From assembly GCA_964016875.1 (NCBI GenBank), contig OZ024724.1:36045786-36109785 (forward strand): a DNA stretch of 64,000 nt, given 5' to 3'. The notes under the pieces were generated by a model. That model was not told the origin of the DNA, searched no databases, and saw nothing but the letters and a program-made list of their open reading frames with translations. The position numbers and the translations under genes were made by a program. This DNA is from Fallopia convolvulus (Eukaryota; Streptophyta; Magnoliopsida; Caryophyllales; Polygonaceae). Shown one piece after another: positions 21,630 through 34,290 of the stretch (its first letter is position 1; each line of letters opens with the position of its first letter).

Positions 21630-23263
21630 TGTAATATCCGCTAAATTCTAAATATATAAAAACGGGTATTTATCCTAATAAATTTTATTTGTTTTCTCTA
21701 AAATAGAGAAGTTAATAATCTTTATAATTTCATATTATATTATAAAAGGTTACTCAAATGACAATTAAGAATTCATTTAAATATATTAAGCAATTCAAGT
21801 ATTTATTTAAATATTTTCTCTTAAAAAGAGAGTTCAATTATTTTTATAATTTTCTTAATAAATTATAAAAATGTTATAACGGATTATTAAAGTGTAAAAG
21901 TTATTCAAATAAAATAGATTGATATAAATTTTGAATTTTATTAATAATGGAGTGTTACAAGGCTAAAAATAATACAAGGCAAAATAAATAAAAAGGAGAA
22001 CCTCTCGCTCCATTCATGCAATCACACACTACTCAAACCCGCTATGCTATTGTAACTTGACCACTCAAATAGGATTTGTATTTCTTTTGTCTCCTTCTTT
22101 TCTTTTTCTTCCAAATTGAGACATCAGACATGTGAAGTCTTATGTACGTAGAACTAATCGAAATCTTTCTCCCAATTGCCATGGTTGCTTTAATTGACCA
22201 CCAACACCACCATCATCCCATGTCATCCTTGAAGAAGCACAACCCCGACCAATCCTCTTCAAGCTTCTTCCCTTCCATTGGTCAATTTCCACCATGGAGG
22301 ATCAAGGGAAGCTCAATTTCCTCTATTTCCGCCCCTGGTGGTCGTCGTTCAAGCCCTGCCTTCCGAGAAAATCTATTTTTTAATTATTATTTTAACCTTT
22401 ATTTTATTAATTAAATATTTTCAACATCTTTTAATAACAATATGGATATAATTTGTTAGCGAAATCAGATTTTTGGATTTTATTATTTTCTTTATACCTA
22501 AATGGAGTAAAATCAACATACATGTGAAGTTAATAAAAGGAAATAAAATATGGCAAGACATGAAATAAATTTAAATAAAATACAAGAATAATATATGTAG
22601 CTTCTAACCATAAAGTATATGATTTCCTAATATTTTAACCTTGCCTATATTTTAATTATAATGAATTAAAGAAAATAGAACTAGATAAAGGGATTTATTA
22701 AGATAAGACTTTATTAATAGAAAAATAGTAACATGTCTTTCAAAATCATATTATAAACTTATATAATATGGATAAGGTATTCTTATGATAAGATAATTTT
22801 ATACGATTAAGTTGAAGGCTAAAAAGATAAACTAAATAAGTTGTATGTACTTGTTTATAGAGAAATACATTATAATAAAATCATGGGATTAAACTATGAG
22901 ATTCATATAAATGAGAAGTATAATATAAATAATATGATTACCCTATTTGGAAGTTATTATATAAATATAAAGGTCTAAGTTGTTGGAAAAGATATGTTAA
23001 AGATATTATGAATAATTATAGGTATAATAAATAGTTGCATGCTCTTATTTTATAAAATAATATTCTAAACATGAGATTTATTAAATAAAAATAATAGATA
23101 TGATAAGAGTATTATATATATATGTATATATATAATTAATGTCATAAGATTTTGGGCATGCTAGTTTTCTTAAGAGAAATATTATATAAAAGATATAAGT
23201 GATAAGACAAGATATACTAGATATATTATCAGGAGTTTGGTTCAAATAAAACCAACTCCTAAC

Positions 23264-23315
23264 ATGAAACGGAAGGAGAATTGTGGGTCGTTAGATCACA
23301 TGATCCAAGGGTTGA
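23264..23315 (+). repeat. MULE left terminal inverted repeat
   Basis: It pairs with 34758-34810. The outer 17 bp are identical and the inner part shares GATC...GATCCAAGGG-TGA. Confidence 0.85.
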
Positions 23316-23618
23316 GATTACTTCTGTGTATTTACAAAAAAAAATAACAAGGTGGCAATTTTGTAAATACATCTAATTTTCTATACCCTTAAGTGAATTT
23401 CTATCCCACGCACGACTCCAATTCGAATTCTTCCACTCCAATTCGGATTCTTCCATTTTCAAATCGATCGAACTTCCAAAAAGAGACCGGGACGACGACT
23501 CGACCTGCGAACTCTCCAACGATCGATCCAAGGCTCAAATCGATCGAACTCTCCAAACAAAGGACGCTCGAACGACGATCTCGACAAGCGAACTCTTCAA
23601 TCTTTCTCACATTACACG

Positions 23619-26600
23619 ATGCCTCCAAAAACAAATCGCAAAGGTATAAGCCCTAATTTTCTTCACCTTATGCTGATGATTTTTGTATGTTAATCGATGT
23701 GTTTTTGCGTTGGCTCGCTTGCAGTTTTCTTGTTCAGTAGTACACTTTGTGATTTGCGTTTGTTACGCCCTTTTTGTTTGGGGTGACTGATTTGATGTGC
23801 TGTTTTGCTTGATTTGTTTGTCTGTGGATTTTGATCGATTGATACAGATGACGAATCGGAAGGATTAATACTTGAATCTATCGTGAGATGTGGCTTTCTA
23901 TTGTGTTTCTGACGTTGGTTGTAGCATGCTTATGGTACTGAGTGTTAGAATAAGCTGATTTAGATGACATTTAAACTGATTTAGATGACACATCAGTTGT
24001 TACAAGAGATTTGTTGGGATTGTGAAACGTATATAGTGCATGTATTGAGCAAGTTTAAGCATCCAACCTTCACATATTTGCATATTAAAGACTCTGCTTT
24101 AGTTGATCTTGCTGCCTTCATTTTTGATATTTCCCTCTGTTCCTGTTTACTTTTTCATGTCTGAAACTTGTTATTTCCCTGTGTCCATGTCATTTTCTGT
24201 TTCTACCTTGTTATAGGCATTAATCATATTGTGTTGTGCATTTATGAGTTAAGTTTTATGCTACTTTTTTCTTTGAATTCTTGGTCATTATTCTGATGTG
24301 TTCTATTTCATATGAAAAGTTACAAAGGAAATACATCTACCTGAAGGGACAATGAGGATCTTGGGTGATGAACAAAAATCCAAATCAGAGAGGAGGAGCA
24401 AAAACAAACATGACCCCGGAAATAGAATGGAAGCTGGCACCTCCTCTGACCAAGGTAAGAAAAATCATAGAATCCAGGATTTTTTTATAAGTTTGAAAAG
24501 TGCATTGAAAACTTTGAAAAGTGCATTGAAAGCTTTGAAAAGTGCATTGAAACATAGGAAAAGTGCACTGATAAATGACATAGGAAAAGTGCATCATTTG
24601 ATTGAAAAAGTGCATTGAAAACTCTAAAAAGTGCATTGAAATGTTTCAAAAGTGCATTTATAAATGACATAGGAATAGAAAAGTGCATCATTTGATTACA
24701 AAAGTGCATTGAAAACTCTGAAAAGTGCATTGAAATGTTTCAAAAGTGCATTGATAAAAGACATAGGAAAAGTGCATCATTTGATTACAAAAGTGCATTG
24801 AAAACTCTGAAAAGTGCATCATCTGATTACAAAAGTACATCATCTCATTCCAAAACTATTTACTTACATTCAGATTCTCTTTTTTTCCTACGATTATAAA
24901 AACAGGTACAAGGAATAGTAGAATGCCTCCCAAAACTGAAAATGAGAAGAAGGTCAAGAATTTGATATCAGCTAAGTATCCTAGTTTGGTAACTAGGACT
25001 GTTCCCACTGCATTTTCAAAAGCTATGGCATCCTTAAATGATGTCCAAAAAGAAAGCATCAAGTCTATGGGTTTTGGCCATCTACTTCAGTTCAAGATAC
25101 ATGACATCCCACACAACCTTGCTTTGTGGTTGCTACAACAGTTTGAAGGAGCTAGGTGTGAGATACAACTTGATACCAATAGGATCATCCACATCAATGA
25201 TCAAGTTGTGCATGAGGTTTTTGGAATACCTCTTGGTGGGAAGGAGATTCATAAGAGAAAGAGGAAGGATTCAGTTGCTTTGCTTCAAGAATGGAAGAAG
25301 CAATTCATAGGCACTGTTTTTGAAGATGAGGATGACCTTGCCAAGTCAAATGCTTCAATTACAACTACAACAGTTGAGGAAGTGATGGTGAAATGCACCG
25401 ATGGAGGTACTTGGTTCAAAAGGCATTTCATTGTCTTATTCGTGTCATCAATAATTGAAGGCGGGGGCAATGGACTTGCAAACCACAGTATTCTGATTGA
25501 CAATGTTGATGATATTCGAGGATTGGATTGGTGCAAGTTTCTAAGGCAAGTACTTGTTGAGAAAAGTTTACACTGGAAGAAGAAAGGAGGAAGGAAATTT
25601 CAGGGACCTATATTGTTGCTCCTTGTAAGTATAACTTTCTTTTCTCAAGCCAACCATATATAGTTTATGTAAACTGTTGTTGCTGCTTCACTACTGATAG
25701 AATAAATTTATAGTCTTTTCATTTATCTTTTATCTATTGATAGAATAAATGTTTTAACTTTACCTCTTGCTCTCTTAATTTTTTGCAGCTCGTATATGTT
25801 GATAGATGCATATTTTTGGGCGAAGAGCATGAATCAACTTTTCCAGTCTTCTTGGGTTGGAATGAGAAACTTTTGCTTGAGAGGCAAAGCAATGAATGGA
25901 AAAAAGTGGGCAGTTTCGGGGAAGTACATATATGGGAAGCAAGAGCAAATTCAAACATTTATGCGAAAGGCCCGACAACATCCAAACCAGCTGATTCAGA
26001 TGATGATTTGCCTCGTGATGATTTATCAGAGTTGGAGGTATATTAAAATTCTTCACATTTCACCTTTTGTTATGTTTCAATTGCTTAAACTCTGATCGTA
26101 TATCACACCTGTAACATTTGTGATGTGGTTTTAACTTGTAATATACTAGCCTACTAGGAAAGAATTCTAGTCAGTATATTGTACTTGTTGGTGTGAGTTG
26201 TGACTTCATTGGAAGATAAATTAGAATTGTAAATTGTTTGTATTTCTCTAGAACCAAATGTTGGTCAGTCAGTGTTTAAGCTCTACATTATTACTCTCGA
26301 TTTTTTGCCTCCTTCCATAACATTGATCCATGCATCAAGCTTTTTGTAACTTGCTTTGCATTTGAAGATTTGGTATCACTTCATAATGCAGGATGGCGTT
26401 TGAATGATGTAGTCTTTTGTTTTTGACTGAGAAATCTGTGTTTTTCCTAATTGATGATACCTGTATTTTTTTGTGATTTTTATAACTTAAGGTCGGAAGT
26501 GTGTAATATAAGGTTGAAGAACATAGATAAGCTAAGATTTTCCAAATTCATGACTCACTTTTATTAAATACAGGTTTGATCAACTAAGCTGAATTTTTCT

Positions 26601-29600
26601 GCAAAAGTGCATCCTAAGATATGAAAAGTGCATTGTTAAATGTCAAAAGTGCATCCTTAAACAATGAATACATATTAACTTAAAGTAATATGTTTTTAAT
26701 AGGTTATTGTGAAGACAGTCTCAAGAAAAGCAAGCAAAGCTGCAGAGAGCATTGCAGAGCTCTCAGACTATTGTGGAGGTATCAAAGAGCAGCTAAAGGA
26801 GAAAAATACTATAGTCGGGCGGGCAATAGAGAAGTTCTCTAATATGGTAGAGACCACATTTTCCGAAGTTGCCACGGATTCTCCAGCTGACCCAATTGCA
26901 GATTGGAAGACCTTTTGGGACAGCTCGCAGGATCCATTTTGGAATGATCCAGAACTTCTGGATGCATTGGAGAAGGCAGCAAAGGAAGAAACCTCAAAGA
27001 AGAAGCTGAAGCCATATTCAGCTGACTTCACTCCTCCCTCATTCAACTTGTTTGAAACTGAAGAGGATGATGTTGAATCTGAAGGAGGAGACAAGCAAGA
27101 AACAGATTCTGAACAAGAGCAGGTAAATGAAGTTGAAGAGGTTAATACACATGAAGAAAGGGAAGATCTCACCATAGTTGGAGGTAAAACAGATTCTGCA
27201 AATGAGAATGCATCCACTAGGCTACAAGAGGGGACTAATGAACAACTAGTAGGTGAAAATGCAATTGTGATCGCGACTGAGATTGCTAAGGAGTATGACC
27301 AACAAGTTGTTCAACAAGTGGATGAAGAGGAAAAGATTGAAGAGGAAGTGAAACAAGGGGAAGAAGAGAAGGTTGAAAAGGAGGAGCCATCAAAAGTACA
27401 AAAGCCAAGAAAGAAGCGGGTATACTTGTCAAAAAAAATTCTCTCTTTTCATTTAATACATTTGTGTTCATATTTTAATAAATATATATTTAATTGTTTT
27501 AATGTTGTATATTGGATAGGAAAAAAGAAAGATGGATAGTCCAAATCCTGTTGTTGTAGGAAAACGACACAAGAAAGCTGGAATTTCAGTGGTAAGCCCT
27601 TACGAAATGAGAATGATCAATATCTTCCATGAATTAAGACAAGAGGAAAGGCACATGTGGGAGTTTGCAGTTAAGCCACTTGGGCAGGAAAAGGAAATAT
27701 ATGGCAGTGAACAGTAAGTTCCATATTCAAATTCTTATTGTTTTCTTTTTCCCTTTTATGATAAGAAAAAGTGCAACATAAAATGTGTAAAGTGCATCAA
27801 AAAATGTGAAAAGTGCATTCTAGATATAGGGTAATACTAGACAAGTATAAAAAGTGCACTCTTAAGTGTGAAAAGTGCATTGTTAATCATGAAAAGTGCA
27901 TTCTTACGTCACATGTACCATGCTTATCAGTTTATAAACCACTTAGTCCTAAAAAGCATGTAAAAGTGCATTAAAAATATGTAAAAGTGCATTAAAAACA
28001 GATAAAAGTGCACCAGAACTAATAATAGTGCATAAGAAAAGAGGTGCGTGTATAATGTCAAAAAAGTGCATTAAAAACATGTAAAAGTGCATTAAAAACA
28101 AGTAAAAGTGCATTTAAAAACTGATCCTTTTTTGAACTGTTTTAAAAAGGAATTCCAGCTTTGTATTTTCTCATCTTCAAAAACCTAATGTGTGTGTTTT
28201 TGTTATGTAGAGAGGTGTTGTTCAAACATGGTGATCTCACTGCCACAAGAGCAAATTTCTCTTCCATGTCAGAGGACTTGGCTCCTTGTGTATTGGATTG
28301 TTTCACTCTTTATGTCAGCGAAATGGAGAGATTGAAGAGCAACGAGTCGCCTTCAAGATTGATTGGCAAAGTGTACAGTACTGTAAGTATTTCAAGGATT
28401 AAACGTGTATCTTTTGTAATTGTTATTTTAATTTTGATTTGACTTTTAAAGAAAATCCGTTTACACAGTCTGATGAAGTTACCCAAGATGTATTTGATGA
28501 TGGAATGGACTTGGCTTTAGGAATCGTTGAGGGAAGGCTAATGAAGAATATCGACTTGGTAATTTTTTTTTTCATTAAAATTGCAAGTAAAACTGTTTTC
28601 ACTTTAATTCCAGTGCTTGAAAAACTAACATAGGTTTTGTCTCCATTTTGTAGATATTGATTCCTGTGATTTTGGAAAATGAAACTTACGTTGTAGTAAG
28701 TTTCAATTTGAAGATCAATGGAATTATGGAGCTTCTTCACAACTCAACAAAGAAGGAACAAATTAAAGAATTCTGTCAATTCAAGTTTTTTGACCTGGTA
28801 AGCCTTTTTTTATATTTGCTCCCTTTTCTAGATGTGTGTGTGTTGAATAAGCTGATGAAGGTTGTTTCAGTTGATGCTCAGTAGTGGAGAATTTGGAACA
28901 TACGTGTCTTTACTTGATATCATTTGATATATGCTCAACAGTGGAGAACTCAGATGATAATGTAGTTGTTTCAGTTGATCATATAATCAAGCTTTAGGAT
29001 TCTCTCTGAACACAATATGTAGAAAAAATCTCCGTTGTTGAGCTCCATGTGTGATGTCATGAGTATGAAATATTGATAGTTGTATTCTGTTGCAAACTGA
29101 TTGCATTGCATTAGATTTTGAACTGTTAGAAAATACTGGTAGTTCATTAGTCGATTCACTACTGTAATTATAGCAACATGATAACTACAACATGATTCTG
29201 TACTGGTAGTTCTTGAAGTCTAAATTTTATGCTAGATAAAACATTACCAGTTAATTGCTGGGATCTCCTTCTTTGTGTGATGTAGACAATTGTTGATGTA
29301 GACAATTATTGGATAAAAAAGTGCATCTTAAATCAGAAAAAATGCATCATAGAGTATAACAAGTGCGCCATATAGTAGTTGTATATAGAAAGTGCACCAT
29401 GAAATAGTAAAAGTGCATTTTAAACTGTGAAAAGTGCATTCATAAATATAATTATTAAATGATGTAATTTTATATCTTATGCTGCAATTTTATACCTTGC
29501 AGAACACCAAGGTTATAAAATATCTCAAAAAGTGGAAGCTCTATGCAAAAGTTGGCAGACTTGAAGAATACAATGGGATAGACAAGCTCAACCTCGAGTG

Positions 29601-29847
29601 CGAAAACCCAAAAAGTGATGTCAACGGGGGGATATATGCTATGCGTCATTTGGAGACATATATGGGTCCATCGAGTAAAATAGAGGAGTGTTGGGTGAGA
29701 AAACTCTCGAATAATCAAATCATAAGGGCCATGGATATGCTAAGGAAGAAGTACGCCTACGCCATCATCAACTCAGGATGTAATGAAATGAAGAACACAG
29801 TGATGAAGAAGTTAAAGAATGTAGTAGCTCAGATGGTTAGAAAGTAG
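23619..29847 (+). CDS. MULE-borne Ulp1-protease-like protein, catalytic residues not recognisable
   Basis: Ten exons give one uninterrupted frame of 930 codons: 23619-23643, 24320-24454, 24906-25624, 25789-26037, 26703-27419, 27520-27713, 28211-28382, 28469-28558, 28654-28797, 29503-29847. All introns are GT-AG and phases match. The N-terminus is MPPKTNRK. Exons 3-4 hold a DUF1985/plant-mobile-like domain ('MGFGHLLQFKI', 'VHEVFGIPLGGKEI'). Exon 5 is strongly acidic and ends in a basic KPRKKR. Exons 8-10 resemble a C48/Ulp1 fold ('LILIPV'-like strand, 'GGIYAMRHLETYMG'). Where Ulp1 enzymes have H-W, D and D-C-G, this protein reads T-Y, H-N and N-G-G, so it is probably not a protease. The fold assignment is by pattern only. 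The open frame implies recent function or recent amplification. Confidence 0.68.
24455..24905 (+). repeat. AAAAGTGCAT array 1 (intron 2 of the Ulp1-like gene)
   Basis: About 18 units of aaaagtgcat(t/c) between 24495 and 24850, mostly 15-30 bp apart, separated by short words such as 'tgaaaact', 'gacatagg' and 'ttgattac'. All read on the + strand. Confidence 0.9.
26604..26662 (+). repeat. AAAAGTGCAT array 2 (intron 4)
   Basis: Three units just upstream of exon 5. Confidence 0.85.
27763..28112 (+). repeat. AAAAGTGCAT array 3 (intron 6)
   Basis: About 17 units, including runs of 'aaaagtgcattaaaaac'. They fill most of a 497-bp intron (27714-28210). Confidence 0.9.
29318..29445 (+). repeat. AAAAGTGCAT array 4 (intron 9)
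   Basis: Six units, some degenerate (aagtgcgcc, aaatgcatc), immediately upstream of exon 10. Confidence 0.85.
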
Positions 29848-30347
29848 CCATGACTACTTTCTAACCTTGAACAATTTAGATAGCTATGTTAGGACTTTAA
29901 GAGTCTACTTTTTTTGGAACTATTTCCTTGAACAATTTGATTATTGGATTTCTGAAAGTTGCAAGTGCTTTAGGATTACTTTTGTGGATCACAAGGGTCA
30001 TGAGGTTTTTGTGGCGGGTTTTCTCTGAAATTGCAGTACAAAAACCTTTTTTTAGGGGAATATGATGCATTACTCAATGAATTAGTACTTATGTGGGTGA
30101 AATCAATTTTTCAGGATGCTGTTTGTTATGAATTAGTACTTGGCGTATTTTCTCTGATTTGCAATAGTGAGTGAATAAAGTAGAAGAAAGTGGGACATTT
30201 TCTCCTGGAATTTTGGTCATCAAAACAGCTAGCTCCAAAACCAGTAAAGTTAGCTCCAAAACCAGTAAAGTTTTGATTCAAGTTTTGTGGTTACACAAAA
30301 CCAGTAAAGTTTAATTTCATGGCTTACTAACAACATACACATATTCC

Positions 30348-30770
30348 CAAAAGTGCATTGAAAAGTTCCAAAAGTGTAGTGAAAAGTTTCAAAAGTGCAT
30401 TGAAAAGTTCCAAAAGTGTAGTGAAAAGTTTCAAAAGTGCATTGTGACATAGGAAAAGTGCATTGATAAATGACATATGAATAGTGCATCATCTGATTAC
30501 AAAAGTGCATTGAAAAGTTTCAAAAGTGCATTGAAAAGTTACAAAAGTGCATTGTGACATAAGAAAAGTGCATTCATAAATGGCATAATAAAAGTCCATA
30601 GTTAAAGTGCATCAATATAAAGATAAAGTGCATTAGGATATTGGTAAAAGTGCACCAATATATAGTTAAAGTGCATTACAATACCAGTAAAGTGCATCGA
30701 TATAAAGCTAAAGTGCATTACATTCCTTTAAAAAAAATACTTAAATTGGTAATGATAAAGTGCAAAATTA
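30348..30770 (+). repeat. AAAAGTGCAT array 5 (between the convergent genes)
   Basis: About 20 units in the interval between the two stop codons (29847 and 30854). The orientation is the same as in the introns. Confidence 0.9.
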
Positions 30771-31049
30771 ATATTGATAAGGTCAAAAATGTCTAGATAG
30801 GTAAACTAAAAAATATAAAAATGATTTGTTGATGGTTGCCCTGAAGAATGAAATCAACCTGAAAATAAAAAAAGGGGACACATTAGAAGAAAGTCTTAAA
30901 ACAGAAAAAAAGTAAACACAACAAAAATACTTACATGATGTATTTGGGTCAAATTCTTCCATCTCAGCAGATTCTTCACTTTCCTCAATGTTTTCTTTAC
31001 CTGCATTTTTTGGAAATAAAAATGTAAATTTTTGGCCAATGCATAGTGT

Positions 31050-31150
31050 CAAATAGTGCATTACAAACTTTAATAAAGTGCATCTAATGGATAAAAGGGT
31101 GCACTATAAAATAGAAAAAGTGCACTATATACAAGTAAAAAATGCAAAGT
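31050..31150 (+). repeat. AAAAGTGCAT array 6 (intron of the minus-strand transposase)
   Basis: About four to five units in the intron 31001-31161. The motif reads on the + strand although the gene is on the minus strand. Confidence 0.85.
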
Positions 31151-32579
31151 AATATACTTACAAGTTGACCTGTTGTGATTTGCATACTTCTTGCATCTAC
31201 CACATTTTCTTTTCTTCTTATTGCTGGTTTGAATTCCGGACTCCTTACCACCTAGAATTCTCTTCCCACTCCCCTTGGTCTTAGCTTGTTCTGGTGGATG
31301 GATACTTATTGTTGTAGGCAATGATGTACCAGCAAATTCTTCAGCAAATTGTGCATTAAAGGAGCTAGAACTTTGCATAACCAAGCCTTTTTTCATAAGA
31401 GCTTCCTTCTGATCACTAATAAGGGACACAAAGTCCTTCAGATGTTGAGTAGTATCTCGCTCTAAAAGTCCCATGCAGCAGAAAAAGTCAGAAATCAGTG
31501 TATTTGTTAACTTTTGCCTCTCTTCCAACTCAGCACAATGATCAACCAATGAACCGGCAATACTGAAAATCGGCTTTACGGTTGCAAGTTTAGTCCACCG
31601 AGTGAGGACAAATCTGTTGGGAATGCGTGCCATGTCCATGTTTTTAAAGACAAAAAACATGTGGCGACAAGGTATGCCAACACGTTCAAACTCTCTGCAT
31701 GAGCAAACCACATTGTCGTCATTCTGATTGTACACAGTTTGCACTGTGGGCCTACCAGCTTGCACAATGGTGTATGTGATGGCTTCGTTGTCTGAGACCA
31801 TACTAGTCAAACGACATTCAAAACAAGGAGAACATATTTCCGTCTGAATCAAATTGAAGACAGTCAATGTGAAAACCTCTGCTGCATGCCTTTCTAACTC
31901 AAGGGTAGTCCTAAAATCAGGAACCATAGTGGAAGACTCGTAGTTCAGCTTCGACTGTGTATGTCTCTGAGCGTCTAATGCTCTATCAAAGTGCAATGAT
32001 AGCTCCACAAGCCTGTAATTTCTATCGGTAAAGTGACCAAAGAAATTATTTTGTACCTCAGATATAGAAGTTGTCCTAACCAACCCACCGAACATTATAT
32101 CTCTGAAGTAGGCTGGGATCCAATACTGACGAATAGCAAACATATCATGGAACCACTTTTTGTTGTCGAGTGGATAAGAATCTACCAGAGCCAACCATTT
32201 CTCCTCAAATTCAGCCGGCTCGAGAGAATAATTCCACACAATAGAATGAAGTTTCTCCTTGAAAGCTGGACCATCTGCATCAGCTTTTGTCTTCTCGGGA
32301 ACCTTCTGCATGATGTGCCACATGCAAAGACGGTGACGTGCATTAGGAAATACACGCGCTATTGTAGACTTCATGGCCATATCTTGATCTGTGACTATTA
32401 TTTTTGGATCATTCCCCATTGCTTTCTTAAACCTCTCGAAAAGCCAAACATAGGATTCAATATTTTCATTTAACAACAACCCGGCACCAAATGTAACACA
32501 CCTTTTATGGTGATCCAAACCGGTAAATGGAGCAAAAACCATTTCATACCTATATGAAAAACAAAAAGAATACACGGCA

Positions 32580-32940
32580 TGAAAGTGCATTGAAAACAGG
32601 TAAAAGTGCATTAAAAACAGCTAAAAGTGCACCAGAAAGTAATAATAGCGCATAAGAAAGAAGTGCAAGTATAATGTCAGAAAGTGCACTGAAAACAGGT
32701 AAAAGTGCATTATAAACAAGTAAAAGTGCACCCGAAACTAATAATAGCGCATAAGGAAAAAGTGCAAGTAAATGTCAAAAAATGCATTGAAAACAGGTTA
32801 AAGTGCATTAAAACTAGCCAAAAAGTGCAAGTATAAGGTCCAAAAGTGCACTGAAAACAGCTAAAAGTGCATTTAAAATATGTAAAAGTGCATTAAAAAT
32901 AGGTAAAAGTGCACTCGAAACTAATAATAGCGCATATGAA
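32580..32940 (+). repeat. AAAAGTGCAT array 7 (transposase intron)
   Basis: About 16 units fill nearly all of the 400-bp intron 32550-32949. Local higher-order repetition is visible: 'aaaagtgcattaaaaac', then 'ctaataatagcgcata', recur three to four times. Confidence 0.9.
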
Positions 32941-33814
32941 AAAATATACCTATTAGTCCTGTATGTAGCATCAAAGGACACAACTTCTCCAAAGAAGGCA
33001 AAGTTTTTTCTTGAGATCGGATCAGCCCAAAACAACCTTGTCAACCGGTCTTGGGAATCCACATCGTATTCAAAGAAGAATGCATCACAAAGTTCTTTTT
33101 TTTATTGAATTTATCGATTAACACCTGAGCTTCTGAACCAGCAAAGAATGCCAACAAATCTCTTCGAAAGTTTTTGAAATCAACAAGTGAAGCCCCCACG
33201 TTTGAATAGCCACCTACAAGTTCCTTAAACACCCTATGGCATTTTGTAGGACCGACATTGGCTTTAGAACAATCGAGGATAAACTTCTTGTGGCCCATAT
33301 GCAGATTTCGATTGGACTTTAAAAACTGCGAAAATCTACGCTCCACAGGCATATGTGTATGACGCTCTACAAATGTGCTCACTACATAGCCCTTTCTCCC
33401 TGCAAATTTAAAAACAATTCTTGCCACACAACCAGCCCGTTTCGATCTTCTTTGACGAATTCGTTTAATTCGAGTATCCTTGTAACCTTCTTTTGAACAT
33501 GTCATCCACTTAGTTATGATAGTGTCATCTTTTGTATGGCGAGTCCCGTGACGAACTTCGAATGCACAAGAAGATGCATATCTTTTGTAGAACTCCGTAC
33601 CTTCATCCAAAGTGGTGAAACGTTGACCTTCATATGGTTTCAATTCGGATGGACACGTGGCAAATAGTATGTCGTTCCCCCTTGAGATAGCTCAATGGAA
33701 TATTCACAACTGTTTTTAGGTGATTCCTCATTCAGAATAGTAGTTGAAGAAGAGTTTGATGTCCCCTCTACAACTAACATAAAAAGGGAAATATAAAGGT
33801 GTTAGTTGAAAAGC

Positions 33815-34290
33815 AGTAAAAGTGCATTGAAAGTATAATAAAGTGCATTGTATACTAGTAAAAGTGCATTACTTAAATCAGTGAAAAGTAAAAAGTCATA
33901 CAAAGTGCTATTAAGTAGCAAACGTGCACTCTTAGGTGTAAAAAGTGCATTATTAACTGTGAAAAGTGCAATAAAAATATGTTCTCTATAAGGTCAAAAT
34001 ATATGTTCTCTAAACAAAATGAAAAGTGCATTGTTAAGTATAAAAAGTGCACTATTAAGGCTGAAAAGTGCATTGTCATATACTAGTTATACTCCTTTTA
34101 TGAAAAGTGCAAGTAACTAGGAAAAGTGCACTATTAAATCCTAAAAGTGCATTATTAAGTCCTAAAAGTGCATTATCAAACGAGAAGTGCAAAAGTGCGT
34201 TATTTAAGTATGAAAAGTGCACTAGTAAGCCCTAAAAGTGCATTCTTAAGTCATAAAAGTGCAGTATTAAGTCCCAAAAGTGCAACGTTG
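33815..34290 (+). repeat. AAAAGTGCAT array 8 (first transposase intron)
   Basis: About 22 units, here often followed by 'attaagtc' or 'ttaag'. This is the array closest to the right terminal repeat. Confidence 0.9.

Noticed and set aside
22142..22414. His/Ser-rich 90-residue frame
   Set aside because: It lies inside a non-coding solo LTR and has no domain or splice context.
24385..24730. Minus-strand reading frames rich in MHFS/FQCTF repeats
   Set aside because: They are translations of the AAAAGTGCAT array in reverse and overlap a plus-strand exon; there is no independent coding signal.
24485..34290. CRISPR-like array or satellite suggested by the regular AAAAGTGCAT units
   Set aside because: Units are only about 10 bp, spacing is irregular and the DNA is plant nuclear. 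The arrays are interrupted by exons of two genes, so they are intronic transposon repeats.
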